NCBI GenBank assembly: GCA_046160345.1
Contig: JBJXGO010000060.1
Coordinates: forward strand, 1 to 64,000
DNA length: 64,000 bases
DNA from: M3007 sp046160345
GTDB taxonomy: Bacteria; Bacteroidota; Bacteroidia; Chitinophagales; Saprospiraceae
Reading direction: 5' to 3'
Each line of letters starts with the position of its first letter. The stretch's first letter is position 1. The translations under genes were made by a program, and so were the position numbers. Under the pieces are notes generated by a model. That model saw nothing but the letters and a program-made list of their open reading frames with translations. It ran no database searches and had not been told where the DNA came from. Of this stretch, positions 50,964 to 59,093 are shown one piece after another.

Positions 50964-51019
50964 ATTTGTTCCAGCTGACAAAGGTCGCGAAGCGCCAGGA
51001 TTTCCTACCTTCGCCTCCA

Positions 51020-52039
51020 ATGCAAAACCGGCTTTCAGCAGCAGAATTTCTATCTGAACGAACAGATCGGGTTATACTCGATGTTCGCTCACCAAGTGAA
51101 TATGCACAGGGTAATATCCCTAATGCGCACAATTTTCCGCTTTTCAGCGACGAAGAGCGGGCATTGGTTGGTACGCAGTACAAACAGTTGGGGAAAGAAG
51201 AGGCCCTTGCCTTAGGTTTGCGCTTTGCAGGCCCGAAAATGGAGCAGTTTGTAAGGCAAGCTAATCTGTTGGCTCCCCGGCGAAAGTTGGGGGTACACTG
51301 TTGGCGTGGCGGCCAGCGGAGTGGAAGCATGGCCTGGCTTTTCCAACAAGCAGGTTTTGACGTCGTGACCCTAGAAGGCGGTTACAAAAGCTACCGGCAC
51401 CATGTATTGGAAAGTTTGGAAAACACCGAGCTGAACCTCTGGGTTTTGGGTGGCCGCACAGGTACTGGCAAAACTAAAATTCTCCATGCCTTAAGCGAAT
51501 TTGGCGAACAGATCATTGATTTGGAAGCCCTTGCTCACCATAAAGGTTCAGCGTTCGGTTTTATTGGCGAGGCGCCTCAGCCTAGTGTAGAGCAGTTTGA
51601 AAACGACCTTTTTGAAAATACCTTGAGCCTGCAACCCTTACGCCGAGTATGGATCGAGAATGAAAGTCGCAGTATCGGAAGGATTTATATTCCTCCCGGT
51701 CTTTTCTCAAAAATAAGATCCGACCCATTGGTAAATATCGAAATTCCTGACGAAGCACGGATTGAAAACCTGCTGGCTGATTATGTGCTAAGCGATCGTG
51801 GCGAGCTCGAAACAGCCTTCCAAAAAATTGGCAGTAAATTGGGTGGGCAGCATCTAAAAACAGCGCTCGAAGCCTTGCAACAGGGCGATTATGCCGCCGC
51901 AGCCCGAATTGCGCTCGTTTATTACGATAAAACCTATCAGCATGGATTGGACACAAGGCTCTCCAGTGATATTCGCCTGCTAACATTTGAGCACGGGGAT
52001 GCGGTAGATATAGCAAAGGCCTTGACTCAACTGGTATGA
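51020..52039 (+). CDS. mnmH: tRNA 2-selenouridine synthase
   Basis: 339 residues from ATG 51020; a TTG at 50966 would add 18 residues unlike the family. An N-terminal rhodanese domain holds the catalytic Cys94 in VHCWRGGQRSGSMAW, which is the family hallmark. The C-terminal P-loop domain has Walker A 'LGGRTGTGKTKIL'. It converts 2-thiouridine at the tRNA wobble position 34 to 2-selenouridine (through a geranylated form) using selenophosphate. selD, which makes selenophosphate, is not in this window. TACCTTCG ends six bases before the ATG. Confidence 0.93.
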   Translation: MQNRLSAAEFLSERTDRVILDVRSPSEYAQGNIPNAHNFPLFSDEERALVGTQYKQLGKEEALALGLRFAGPKMEQFVRQANLLAPRRKLGVHCWRGGQRSGSMAWLFQQAGFDVVTLEGGYKSYRHHVLESLENTELNLWVLGGRTGTGKTKILHALSEFGEQIIDLEALAHHKGSAFGFIGEAPQPSVEQFENDLFENTLSLQPLRRVWIENESRSIGRIYIPPGLFSKIRSDPLVNIEIPDEARIENLLADYVLSDRGELETAFQKIGSKLGGQHLKTALEALQQGDYAAAARIALVYYDKTYQHGLDTRLSSDIRLLTFEHGDAVDIAKALTQLV

Positions 52040-52183
52040 TTAGTGGGTAGTAAAAAGAATCCCATTTAATTATGAACATGCCGGTTCCTGTTGAGGCACT
52101 GGCTTGGGGCCGTGGCCTCATATGCATAAGGCAAGTCTGCACTTTTAGCTGAAGCACGAAGTACCACTGCTGGCCAAATTCAT

Positions 52184-52191
52184 TAACTTTG
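52184..52191 (+). promoter_or_regulatory. -7 box TAACTTTG upstream of hmgA
   Basis: Exact TAnnTTTG followed by CCCG, 34 bases before the ATG at 52226. No clear -33 box. Confidence 0.45.
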
Positions 52192-52225
52192 CCCGTTCAA
52201 AGTTTTAAGTACTTCTGCATCACCC

Positions 52226-53380
52226 ATGCACTACCACTCTCTCGGCGATATCCCCTCCAAACGTCACACCCAATTTCGAAAACCTGATGGCTCTTTGTAC
52301 CACGAAGAATTGTTCAGTACAGAAGGATTCAGCAACAACTATTCGTTGCTTTATCATGCGAACGCACCTACGCAAATTGTACAAGTTGGCGAACCGTATA
52401 GTGTAGCGGCCAGGACCGTTCACGACAAACAATTGAAACACAGGTGTTTGAAAGGATTTCAGCTGGCGCCCGAAGACGATTATCTTCGCGCACGCAAAGC
52501 TGTGCTGGTAAACGCCGATTGCAAGATCATCCTTGCTGCTCCGAGCAAAAGCATGACGGATTACTTTTATAAAAACGCCGATGCCGACGAAGTAATCTTT
52601 ATCCATGAGGGTTCGGGCAAATTGCTGAGCATGTACGGAACGCTTCCATTTGAATACGGCGATTATGTAGTTATCCCACGCGGCACCACTTATCAACTTC
52701 ATTTTGACACGCCCAACAACCGTTTGTTGATTGTCGAAAGCACCGGACCGATCACAACTCCCAAACGCTACCGCAACGAGTTCGGCCAGCTTTTGGAACA
52801 TGCTCCGTTTTGTGAGCGGGATATTCGGAAACCTCTTGATTTGCAGACTATTGACCAGCGTGGCGACTTCCTTTTTTACATCAAAAAGCAGGACAATATA
52901 TACCCTTACCACTACCTCAATCACCCTTTTGATGTGATCGGCTGGGACGGCTATGTTTATCCTTATGCTTTTAGTATTCACAATTTTGAGCCTATAACCG
53001 GGCGCGTGCACCAGCCCCCGCCCGTGCATCAGACCTTCGACGGGCACAATTTTGTGATTTGCTCCTTTGTACCCCGACTATTTGACTATCACCCGCTTGC
53101 CATCCCAGCACCCTACAATCACTCGAACATCGACTCCGATGAGGTGCTTTACTATGTTGATGGCGATTTTATGAGCCGCAAACACGTGGAACGCGGCATG
53201 ATTACCCTGCACCCAGGTGGAATTCCTCACGGACCGCACCTCGGTACGGTGGAAAAAAGCATTGGAAAAAAAGAAACCATCGAGCTGGCAGTCATGGTGG
53301 ATACTTTCCGCCCCTTGTTGATGACAGAACACGCCGTTGGAATTGAAGACGGGGATTATTATCGGTCGTGGTTACAGTAG
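52226..53380 (+). CDS. hmgA: Homogentisate 1,2-dioxygenase
   Basis: 384 residues. It opens the ring of homogentisate in the breakdown of tyrosine and phenylalanine. Likely iron ligands are His in 'PYNHSNIDSDEVLYYVDGDF', the Glu in SDE and the His in 'PGGIPHGPHLG'; 'GYVYPYAFSIHNFEPITGRV' and 'RVHQPPPVHQTFDGHNFVIC' are conserved segments. It is somewhat shorter than the ~430-residue proteobacterial and human enzymes. No other homogentisate genes (fumarylacetoacetase, HPPD) are adjacent. Tandem palindromic repeats start directly after its stop. Confidence 0.93.
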   Translation: MHYHSLGDIPSKRHTQFRKPDGSLYHEELFSTEGFSNNYSLLYHANAPTQIVQVGEPYSVAARTVHDKQLKHRCLKGFQLAPEDDYLRARKAVLVNADCKIILAAPSKSMTDYFYKNADADEVIFIHEGSGKLLSMYGTLPFEYGDYVVIPRGTTYQLHFDTPNNRLLIVESTGPITTPKRYRNEFGQLLEHAPFCERDIRKPLDLQTIDQRGDFLFYIKKQDNIYPYHYLNHPFDVIGWDGYVYPYAFSIHNFEPITGRVHQPPPVHQTFDGHNFVICSFVPRLFDYHPLAIPAPYNHSNIDSDEVLYYVDGDFMSRKHVERGMITLHPGGIPHGPHLGTVEKSIGKKETIELAVMVDTFRPLLMTEHAVGIEDGDYYRSWLQ

Positions 53381-53450
53381 GGCGAAATTCATTTCGCCAC
53401 ATTCATTTCGCCACATTCATTTCGCCGCATATGCCGAAATGAATTTCGGC
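53379..53450. repeat. Tandem and palindromic GGCGAAAT repeats
   Basis: Beginning at the stop codon of hmgA: GGCGAAATTCATTTCGCC, followed by two more ATTCATTTCGCC units (14-base period, three in all), then an inverted segment CCGAAATGAATTTCGGCG. Related to the palindrome at 9743-9766. Confidence 0.7.
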
Positions 53451-53453
53451 GTA

Positions 53454-53494
53454 CAAAAAAGCGCGGAACCTCTTTCGAGGCACCGCGCTTTTTT
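53454..53494. terminator. Bidirectional terminator between hmgA and the RRM gene
   Basis: A-run (53455-53460), stem GCGCGG...CCGCGC with an inner CCTC/GAGG stem, and T-run (53489-53494). It serves transcripts from both sides. Confidence 0.85.
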
Positions 53495-53524
53495 GTTTTG
53501 AATGGAACGATAACGTTGATATGC

Positions 53525-53887
53525 TTACCAACGGTCGCCGCCACCGCCGCGATTGCCGCCGCCGTAACCGCCGCCACCGCCGCGATTGCCGCCGCCGCCG
53601 TAACCGCCGCCGCCACGATTGCCACCACCACGAGAATCACGAGATTCGCGAGGTTCTGCTTTTTTGACCACAATAGTGCGGCCATCAAATTCTGTTTCGT
53701 CGAGAGCCTCAATGGCAGATTGAGCCTCGTCATCGTTGTCCATTTCAACAAAACCGAAGCCTTTCGACTTGCCGGTCATTTTGTCTTTGGCGATAGAGCA
53801 GGAAGAAACCGTTCCATGTTGCTCGAAAGCAGCTTGGAGATCCTCTTCAGTTGTGTCGTAGTTTAATTTTGCTACGAAGATGTTCAT
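53525..53887 (-). CDS. Glycine-rich RNA-binding protein with one RRM
   Basis: 120 residues from ATG 53887, chosen because MNIFVAKLNYDTTEEDL is the standard start. Residues 1-80 are one RNA recognition motif with RNP2 (IFVAKL) and RNP1 (KGFGFVEM). The tail (~82-120) consists of Arg-Gly-Gly/Tyr repeats (GGGNRGGGGYGG). Such proteins in Bacteroidota and cyanobacteria bind RNA and are often induced by cold. A -7 box at 54013-54020 implies a leader of about 120 bases, which could carry regulation. Confidence 0.92.
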   Translation of the reverse strand: MNIFVAKLNYDTTEEDLQAAFEQHGTVSSCSIAKDKMTGKSKGFGFVEMDNDDEAQSAIEALDETEFDGRTIVVKKAEPRESRDSRGGGNRGGGGYGGGGNRGGGGGYGGGNRGGGGDRW

Positions 53888-54012
53888 TGCGAAAAAATGA
53901 AAAAATGAAAGAAAAATCGAGCATCGACTTGGTGCAGCAAAATCATCTTCGAACAAAAAAAATGCCGGGTAAGAATGGCTTGCATTTGGGTTGCGATACT
54001 CAGTGAACGCAG

Positions 54013-54020
54013 CAAAGGTA
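54013..54020 (-). promoter_or_regulatory. -7 box TACCTTTG of the RRM gene
   Basis: Exact TAnnTTTG on the minus strand, about 125 bases upstream of ATG 53887. The -33 position is not a good match. The leader contains T-rich stretches and no family of RNA element I recognise. Confidence 0.5.
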
Positions 54021-54119
54021 TAGTAAGAATCAGTTGTTTGTTAGAAAAATTAAAAAAAGTATGATTCAAGGCCTTTTTAAATCATTGGTTTGCACAAGTT
54101 TGTATGCTATATTACTGCT

Positions 54120-54533
54120 TTATTCTCCTAAAACCGCCACACATTTCAATTCTATTGCGATTGGGGTCGGCAAGCGATCAATCCCCACAGTGGTGCGGCA
54201 AGGCTGATTTTCTTTAAAATATTCCGCATAAAGGCGGTTAAAAGTGTGGAAATCCCGCTCCATATTTACCAAAAATACGGTCACATCAACAAGGTCTTCC
54301 CATTTGGCTCCACTTGCTTCCAATACACTTCGGACATTCCGAAAAACTGAATGCACCTGTGCTTCAAAATCAAATTCGGTGTAATTACCTGTAGGCGAAC
54401 GAGTTAAACCTGGAATCCCGTCGGTCTCAGGTTCTCTTGGGCCAATTCCGGAAAGGAAAATCAGGTTTCCCGCGCGGCGCGCGTGCGGGTAAAGTCCGAC
54501 TGGTTTAGGGGCGTTGGGAGCGTTAAATTTCAT
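54120..54533 (-). CDS. RidA family protein, possibly 2-aminomuconate deaminase type
   Basis: 137 residues. The RidA/YjgF fold is shown by 'GLYPHARRAGNLIFLSGIGP' at the start, 'VFRNVRSVLEASGAKWEDLV' and 'RTTVGIDRLPTPIAIELKCV' at the end. A Arg near the C-terminal third (CRTTVGI) is the conserved substrate-binding residue. The long insertion 'EPETDGIPGLTRSPTGNYTE' is typical of the 2-aminomuconate deaminase-like subgroup rather than housekeeping RidA. Such an enzyme acts two steps after 3-hydroxyanthranilate dioxygenase, which is encoded at 29487. The subgroup call is tentative. Confidence 0.82.
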   Translation of the reverse strand: MKFNAPNAPKPVGLYPHARRAGNLIFLSGIGPREPETDGIPGLTRSPTGNYTEFDFEAQVHSVFRNVRSVLEASGAKWEDLVDVTVFLVNMERDFHTFNRLYAEYFKENQPCRTTVGIDRLPTPIAIELKCVAVLGE

Positions 54534-54617
54534 AATTTCAATTTAAAGCTGCGTTAATCTGTATTCTAATCTTCAAAATCCCGCAAGGCCTGCAGCAATG
54601 GCTATTTTTTTAAAAAT

Positions 54618-57600
54618 TCACAATTCGCCTATTTCACGAAGTACACGCTGCATTTCGCCCAATTGGTTGTTCAAAAGACGGGTAATATCGTAACGCTCGA
54701 ACTTGTACTCAAAGTCAAAATGGCGGTTTTCATAATGATTTTCGGTGGTTGGGAAAAGCCCCAGAAAGAGAGTGTGCCACCGAATGCGGCCACGGCCATT
54801 CAGTTCGTCCAAGGGTATTTTAAAGTATGCTTCATCCGGGTAATAGCAGTAAATGCCCTTTATTTTCCGAATAACTTTTACTGCAACTTTGCGTTCGGGC
54901 AAGCGGTTTTCCTTGCGGAACTCGCTAATTTCACGAAAATAAAGTGCCTCGATATCCCGCATACGGTGCGCAGCCACACGTTTGCGAAGTTCAAGAAGTC
55001 TGAATCTTTGTGGAAGGGTTTCGTTTAATTCAAGAAGTACCTTGATAGGATCGAACACTGGGGAATGCTTGTAAACCACCTCCTTACCATCATCTGTCAC
55101 ATCTATCCAACGGAACTTGATCTCTTCAGTCAATTCGCGCCAAACCAAATCCAGATAAAGTGGGTTTTGGTTGAGTTTATAGGCACAAAGCGCATGATAT
55201 AACAGAGAGGCACAATGATCTCGCTGTTGGTTGTCGCCCGTTTTTATAGCTTCATAATCGGGCAAAATTTGTTTTTGAAAAATATTCTCTGAAATGGACA
55301 TCCGCAGATCTTCCTCGGTATAACGGGTTGATCTCAAAAGCATTTCCCGCAATTTCTCGCTTGCATCGTATTCCAGGGAAAGACTATCGGGAAGTGTGCT
55401 CAATTGCCTTTTGTTGTTAAACCCAAGCCAGACCAACAGCCCCTCGCCCGATATTTCACGGATAGCATTGTCTAAAAAATCCTGGCCCAACTTTTCCGGA
55501 TTTGCGAAGTACGCGCTTTGCCAACGCTGAAGGCAAAAAATGAGCCTTCTGCGAGCATCCAGAACATCCATGCGGCGAAAATCGGTGTAACTGAGCTTGG
55601 TCTTCACGGCCTCCCATTCTGCCTGGGTATCGGCCACAAATTGCATATAAACACGCTGTTTTATATTCGGCTGCACCTGAAGCCAGCCTGCCTGCCCTGC
55701 ATGGTCTCGCACAATTTTTTCAACAATTGCCAATACATCAAAACCGTATTTCGAACAATCAGGATGCGGCACTAGTTCGCCGTTTGCATCCAGGGTGAAC
55801 CAGCGCACGCCTAAGTCACTTACTTGAGTTGGAGAGACCAACAATCCAGGCAACAGATATTCCAAAGCAAGGCGATAAAACGAATTACCCCTACCGCGCT
55901 CGTCAAGATCAGTAAAAATTTCAGCCCCCAACAGGCATGCATAAGTAAAACGCACGATCGATTCACGTATATCCGTAAATGGGCGACGGCGTTTTTGGTC
56001 TTCCTCAATTTGATTGGCAAGGGCCTGGCGTTTGGCCAACAAACTAAAATACAGATCTTCTCGCAGCAAACCCTTATCTTTCACAATCTTGTTTTCGCCT
56101 GAACTTTCAATGTCGCGGAGCATTCCAAGCAATTCATGGATTTCGCCGAGCAGATCGAAATGGCCGTTCGGAACGAACTGGTACCGTCCGTTCACCACCT
56201 CCACTTTTTCTAACCAGGCACACTTTCCGCCCCCGCAGCATTCAATGACTGCCGCCTCCAAAAGTTCCTCGGATGGATGCACCAACCGGCACACTTTCAA
56301 GGTATTACCCAGAATAATGCGCAACGGTCGGCGGTTGTCGGGCACCGATTCTTCATGTTTTCCAGTGTGGCGCAACGGGTCGTTGGGCAGTGCATGGTAT
56401 AGCCGCAAAGCCGCATCTGATATGCCCTCAGAGGCGATGGACAGGTTGTGGTTGGAAGTGCTGGAGCGGCATTTGCCCTCGCGTTCGTAATCACGCAGGC
56501 GGCTTGCATACATCAAAACGTACTGAAGCAGGCGGTCGTTTCCATTTACTGCTTCCTGCATCACCCGCGTTGCGGTTTCTTTCTGCAAAAATGTAATAAG
56601 CAGGTACTCATACAGTTGGGCCGACTGCGGATCGACCTTCGTGCGCACATGATCGCAGTATGCATAGGCCTGAGCGTAGTTTTTTACGGCCATCGCGTCT
56701 TTTGCCAGCAAAAGGGAGCGGCGAAAATCGGTTTTTTGTTCAAACGAAAGCAGGCCTATTTGCTCCAAAGACTCCTGTTCTCGCGGACCGACGGGCAAAT
56801 TCAAAGATTCGGGGATTATTATATCGTCCACCGGGACAAAAAATGGGGGCACTGTGCTGTCTTCCCGGCTATTGGCCACAAAACGATAATAATCACGAAT
56901 AAAAATCTGCCTCCATTCAGCCACCAAATCATCTTCCTGCAAACGCTCAATGAGATTGAACAAATCAAATTGAATGGGATCAGCCTTCTTCTTGAGTTCG
57001 GCAAGGCTGATTTGCGAAAGGCGGGTTTTTTCACGCAGATGCTTGAAAGAATCTTCTACATCCAAAACACCCCGTTTTACCTGTACGTCTCGAATCAGAC
57101 GTTTTAACAATGCCAACAAAGGAGCGTGGTTGATGCGGTCGGTCTGTGCCAAAAGACGTTCTCGCAAGTCCACGACGCTAAGGGGAAGTTCGATATTTCC
57201 TACACTGATATTGTTGCTTTCGGGCGCGGCTGCGAGTACATTAACGGCTGTGGCTGTAGCGCGCAGCAGCTGGCGATCGCGTGCAACGCCTTCGTTTTCA
57301 ATGGTTTCTCCGGGCGGAAGTGCTGTTTGAAAAGCTTGCAGTGAGGCTGGAATAGCCGCACTCCGGGCGAGCAGCGTCAGAATTTGAAGACCTGGTCGAC
57401 TTTTTTGAACTTCAATCGCCTGTGTTGCCTCCCAATAGACATCTGCCGTATCCGTATATTGCATGGACAGCACGGCAACGAACAGGTCGGTTTTTTCCAA
57501 AAAAGCCAGGGCTTCGGCACGGAAAGCCTCCGTTGAAACCGCAGATTTATCCCAAAAAACCACAGACTGTGGTTGCAGGGCCAGCGAAAGTTGGCGTTGA

Positions 57601-57665
57601 AGGTCTGCTGCGGTGCGGGCATCGGCAGCGTCGGAGGAGAGGTAGATGTGGACGGGGGTGCTCAT
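54618..57665 (-). CDS. 1015-residue protein with N-terminal TIR-like domain, rest unknown
   Basis: Start ATG 57665, because MSTPVHIYLSSDAADARTA begins the first strand of a TIR-like fold and everything upstream is repeat sequence. Residues 1-150: 'SVVFWDKSAVSTEAFRAEAL' (BB-loop position), 'FLEKTDLFVAVLSMQYTDTA' and DVYWEATQAIEV with Glu79 where TIR NADases have the catalytic Glu. Residues ~180-1015 are mainly helical, with no repeats or family I recognise; a cysteine pair and 'IECCGGGKCAW' occur near 490. The large C-terminal part could sense a signal and activate the TIR. It lies downstream of an AAA/DUF4143 ATPase gene. A hairpin repeat touches its start codon. Confidence 0.72.
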   Translation of the reverse strand: MSTPVHIYLSSDAADARTAADLQRQLSLALQPQSVVFWDKSAVSTEAFRAEALAFLEKTDLFVAVLSMQYTDTADVYWEATQAIEVQKSRPGLQILTLLARSAAIPASLQAFQTALPPGETIENEGVARDRQLLRATATAVNVLAAAPESNNISVGNIELPLSVVDLRERLLAQTDRINHAPLLALLKRLIRDVQVKRGVLDVEDSFKHLREKTRLSQISLAELKKKADPIQFDLFNLIERLQEDDLVAEWRQIFIRDYYRFVANSREDSTVPPFFVPVDDIIIPESLNLPVGPREQESLEQIGLLSFEQKTDFRRSLLLAKDAMAVKNYAQAYAYCDHVRTKVDPQSAQLYEYLLITFLQKETATRVMQEAVNGNDRLLQYVLMYASRLRDYEREGKCRSSTSNHNLSIASEGISDAALRLYHALPNDPLRHTGKHEESVPDNRRPLRIILGNTLKVCRLVHPSEELLEAAVIECCGGGKCAWLEKVEVVNGRYQFVPNGHFDLLGEIHELLGMLRDIESSGENKIVKDKGLLREDLYFSLLAKRQALANQIEEDQKRRRPFTDIRESIVRFTYACLLGAEIFTDLDERGRGNSFYRLALEYLLPGLLVSPTQVSDLGVRWFTLDANGELVPHPDCSKYGFDVLAIVEKIVRDHAGQAGWLQVQPNIKQRVYMQFVADTQAEWEAVKTKLSYTDFRRMDVLDARRRLIFCLQRWQSAYFANPEKLGQDFLDNAIREISGEGLLVWLGFNNKRQLSTLPDSLSLEYDASEKLREMLLRSTRYTEEDLRMSISENIFQKQILPDYEAIKTGDNQQRDHCASLLYHALCAYKLNQNPLYLDLVWRELTEEIKFRWIDVTDDGKEVVYKHSPVFDPIKVLLELNETLPQRFRLLELRKRVAAHRMRDIEALYFREISEFRKENRLPERKVAVKVIRKIKGIYCYYPDEAYFKIPLDELNGRGRIRWHTLFLGLFPTTENHYENRHFDFEYKFERYDITRLLNNQLGEMQRVLREIGEL

Positions 57666-57666
57666 T

Positions 57667-57721
57667 GGTGGTGCAAAAATGCAAAATCCCCGCGAGGTTG
57701 GCGCGGGGATTTTGTGGGGGG
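57667..57721 (-). repeat. Direct repeat R1, also a terminator hairpin
   Basis: It begins GGTGGTGCAAAAATGCAAAA followed by TCCCCGC and ends GGGGATTTTGTGGGG; its first 27 bases are identical to R2 at 59021. CAAAATCCCCGCG pairs with CGCGGGGATTTTG. On the minus strand the hairpin is followed by CATTTTTG, consistent with terminating the ATPase transcript. The start codon of the TIR-like gene lies one base beyond. Confidence 0.75.
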
Positions 57722-57735
57722 GGGTCAAAGACCTG

Positions 57736-58908
57736 CTATTGTCCAATCGCAAAAGCATCCAAGCCCAGCACAAAAGGCAGCCAATTATCTCTGTTTACCG
57801 TGTGGAAAACTGCCTTGGGATACGTTTCTTTCCAAGCTTGAGGGGCTTTGGCAAACTTGTTTCCAAACTTGAATTCAAATCCAATCAAGTTCTCCTCGTA
57901 TTCTTCCACATAATCGAGTTCGGCGCCTGTCTGTAGTCGCCAAAAAAAGCGGTTTGCCCGCCATTCATGGTTATCGAGCAGTTTAGAGCGTTCGACAAAG
58001 AGGAAATTCTCCCAAAGCCTTCCAACATCATCGCGCAAATTCAAGGGTGCAAATTTTTCTATCAAGGCATTTCTTATGCCCAAGTCTTGAAAATATATCT
58101 TTTGCTTTTTTGAAATTTCCTTACGCAGGTTACGGCTGTATCCGCCCACGGTTTTGATTACAAATACCTGCTCTAACAAATCCACATAACGTTGCACTGT
58201 GGCCGTGTCCAAGCCTAATTGCCGCCCCAATTCGTTGAACGAAACTTCGGAACCTACTTGAAAGGCCAAAAGCCTTAACAAGTCGCGTAACTTGGCACCC
58301 TGACGGATTCCGCTCAATTCCAGCACGTCTTTGTAAAGGTATGCATGGGTCAGCTCATTCAAAAATGCAGCTTTGTCACGGCGGTTTTCCAATTGGAGCA
58401 CACCGGGATAGGTTCCAAAAAGAAGCCATTCCTCGAGGCGGGAGTGGTAATCGAGCACACTGGATTGGGCAGCCAATTCTTGGGCAGAAAATGGATGCAG
58501 GCGAAAAGTCCATGTGCGTCCGGTCAGGGGTTCGTTGACTTGGTTGGCAAGCTCGAGGGAAGAGGAACCGGTGGCCAAAATCCGCAGGCTTGGAAAATTG
58601 TCGTGCAATATTTTGAGGTTGATGCCGATGTCCGGGATGCGTTGGGCTTCATCAATGAACAAATAATCAAACCCGGCCACGAAAAGCCGCAACTTGTCCA
58701 AATCTCTGGAAGAGAAAACTTCGATATGGGGGTTGAAGTCTGCATTGATGTTCAGCACTTTGGGGCTTCTGATTTTTTGAAAAACATGTTGGGCGAGGGT
58801 GGTCTTGCCCACCTGGCGTTGCCCATACAAGAGTACGATTTTGCGCGGATCTGTGGTAAGGCGTCGTGCTATTTGCTCCTCGATGGTTCTAGGAAAGAAA
58901 TTGTCCAT
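57736..58908 (-). CDS. AAA ATPase with DUF4143 domain
   Basis: 390 residues. The AAA_14 domain has Walker A 'VLLYGQRQVGKTTLAQHVF', Walker B 'FDYLFIDEAQRIPDIGINL' and sensor 'LRILATGSSSLELAN'. The C-terminal DUF4143 domain has a winged helix ('SFNELGRQLGLDTATVQRYV', 'YVDLLEQVFVIKTVGGYSRN') and an end resembling a PD-(D/E)xK nuclease: 'ELDYVEEYEENLIGFEFKFG'. These are widespread and poorly understood accessory proteins; roles in conflict systems or mobile elements are suspected. The minus-strand box TAAATTTG (58939-58932) precedes it. The gene is bracketed by repeats R1 and R2. Confidence 0.9.
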   Translation of the reverse strand: MDNFFPRTIEEQIARRLTTDPRKIVLLYGQRQVGKTTLAQHVFQKIRSPKVLNINADFNPHIEVFSSRDLDKLRLFVAGFDYLFIDEAQRIPDIGINLKILHDNFPSLRILATGSSSLELANQVNEPLTGRTWTFRLHPFSAQELAAQSSVLDYHSRLEEWLLFGTYPGVLQLENRRDKAAFLNELTHAYLYKDVLELSGIRQGAKLRDLLRLLAFQVGSEVSFNELGRQLGLDTATVQRYVDLLEQVFVIKTVGGYSRNLRKEISKKQKIYFQDLGIRNALIEKFAPLNLRDDVGRLWENFLFVERSKLLDNHEWRANRFFWRLQTGAELDYVEEYEENLIGFEFKFGNKFAKAPQAWKETYPKAVFHTVNRDNWLPFVLGLDAFAIGQ

Positions 58909-58931
58909 AGGTCTTATTCCATATTTTAGCG

Positions 58932-58939
58932 CAAATTTA
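58932..58939 (-). promoter_or_regulatory. -7 box TAAATTTG of the AAA/DUF4143 gene
   Basis: Exact TAnnTTTG on the minus strand, 23 bases before the ATG at 58908; a TTTTG lies 14 bases further upstream, a shorter spacing than usual. Confidence 0.45.
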
Positions 58940-59020
58940 TCGAATACCTTTTACAAAATAGCGTTAATTTATGGAATAGATTTGAGATATTGGTTGATTT
59001 GTGGGGTTTGTGGATTTTTT

Positions 59021-59073
59021 GGTGGTGCAAAAATGCAAAATCCCCGCCATTTAGGGGCAGGGATTTTGTGGGG
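59021..59073 (-). repeat. Direct repeat R2, also a terminator hairpin
   Basis: Same first 27 bases as R1 and the same GGGATTTTGTGGGG end; the loop between differs. It lies 20 bases downstream of the metalloprotease stop (minus strand) and can terminate that gene. R1 and R2 are in the same orientation, 1354 bases apart. Confidence 0.75.
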
Positions 59074-59093
59074 AGGAATCTACACTAACACGT

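Noticed and set aside
52220..53047. A 275-codon minus-strand frame opposite hmgA
   Set aside because: Antisense shadow of a clearly recognised enzyme gene.
53385..53435. Three ATTCATTTCGCC units considered as a small CRISPR array
   Set aside because: Units of 14 bases with no unique spacers and no cas genes; they are a tandem palindromic repeat.
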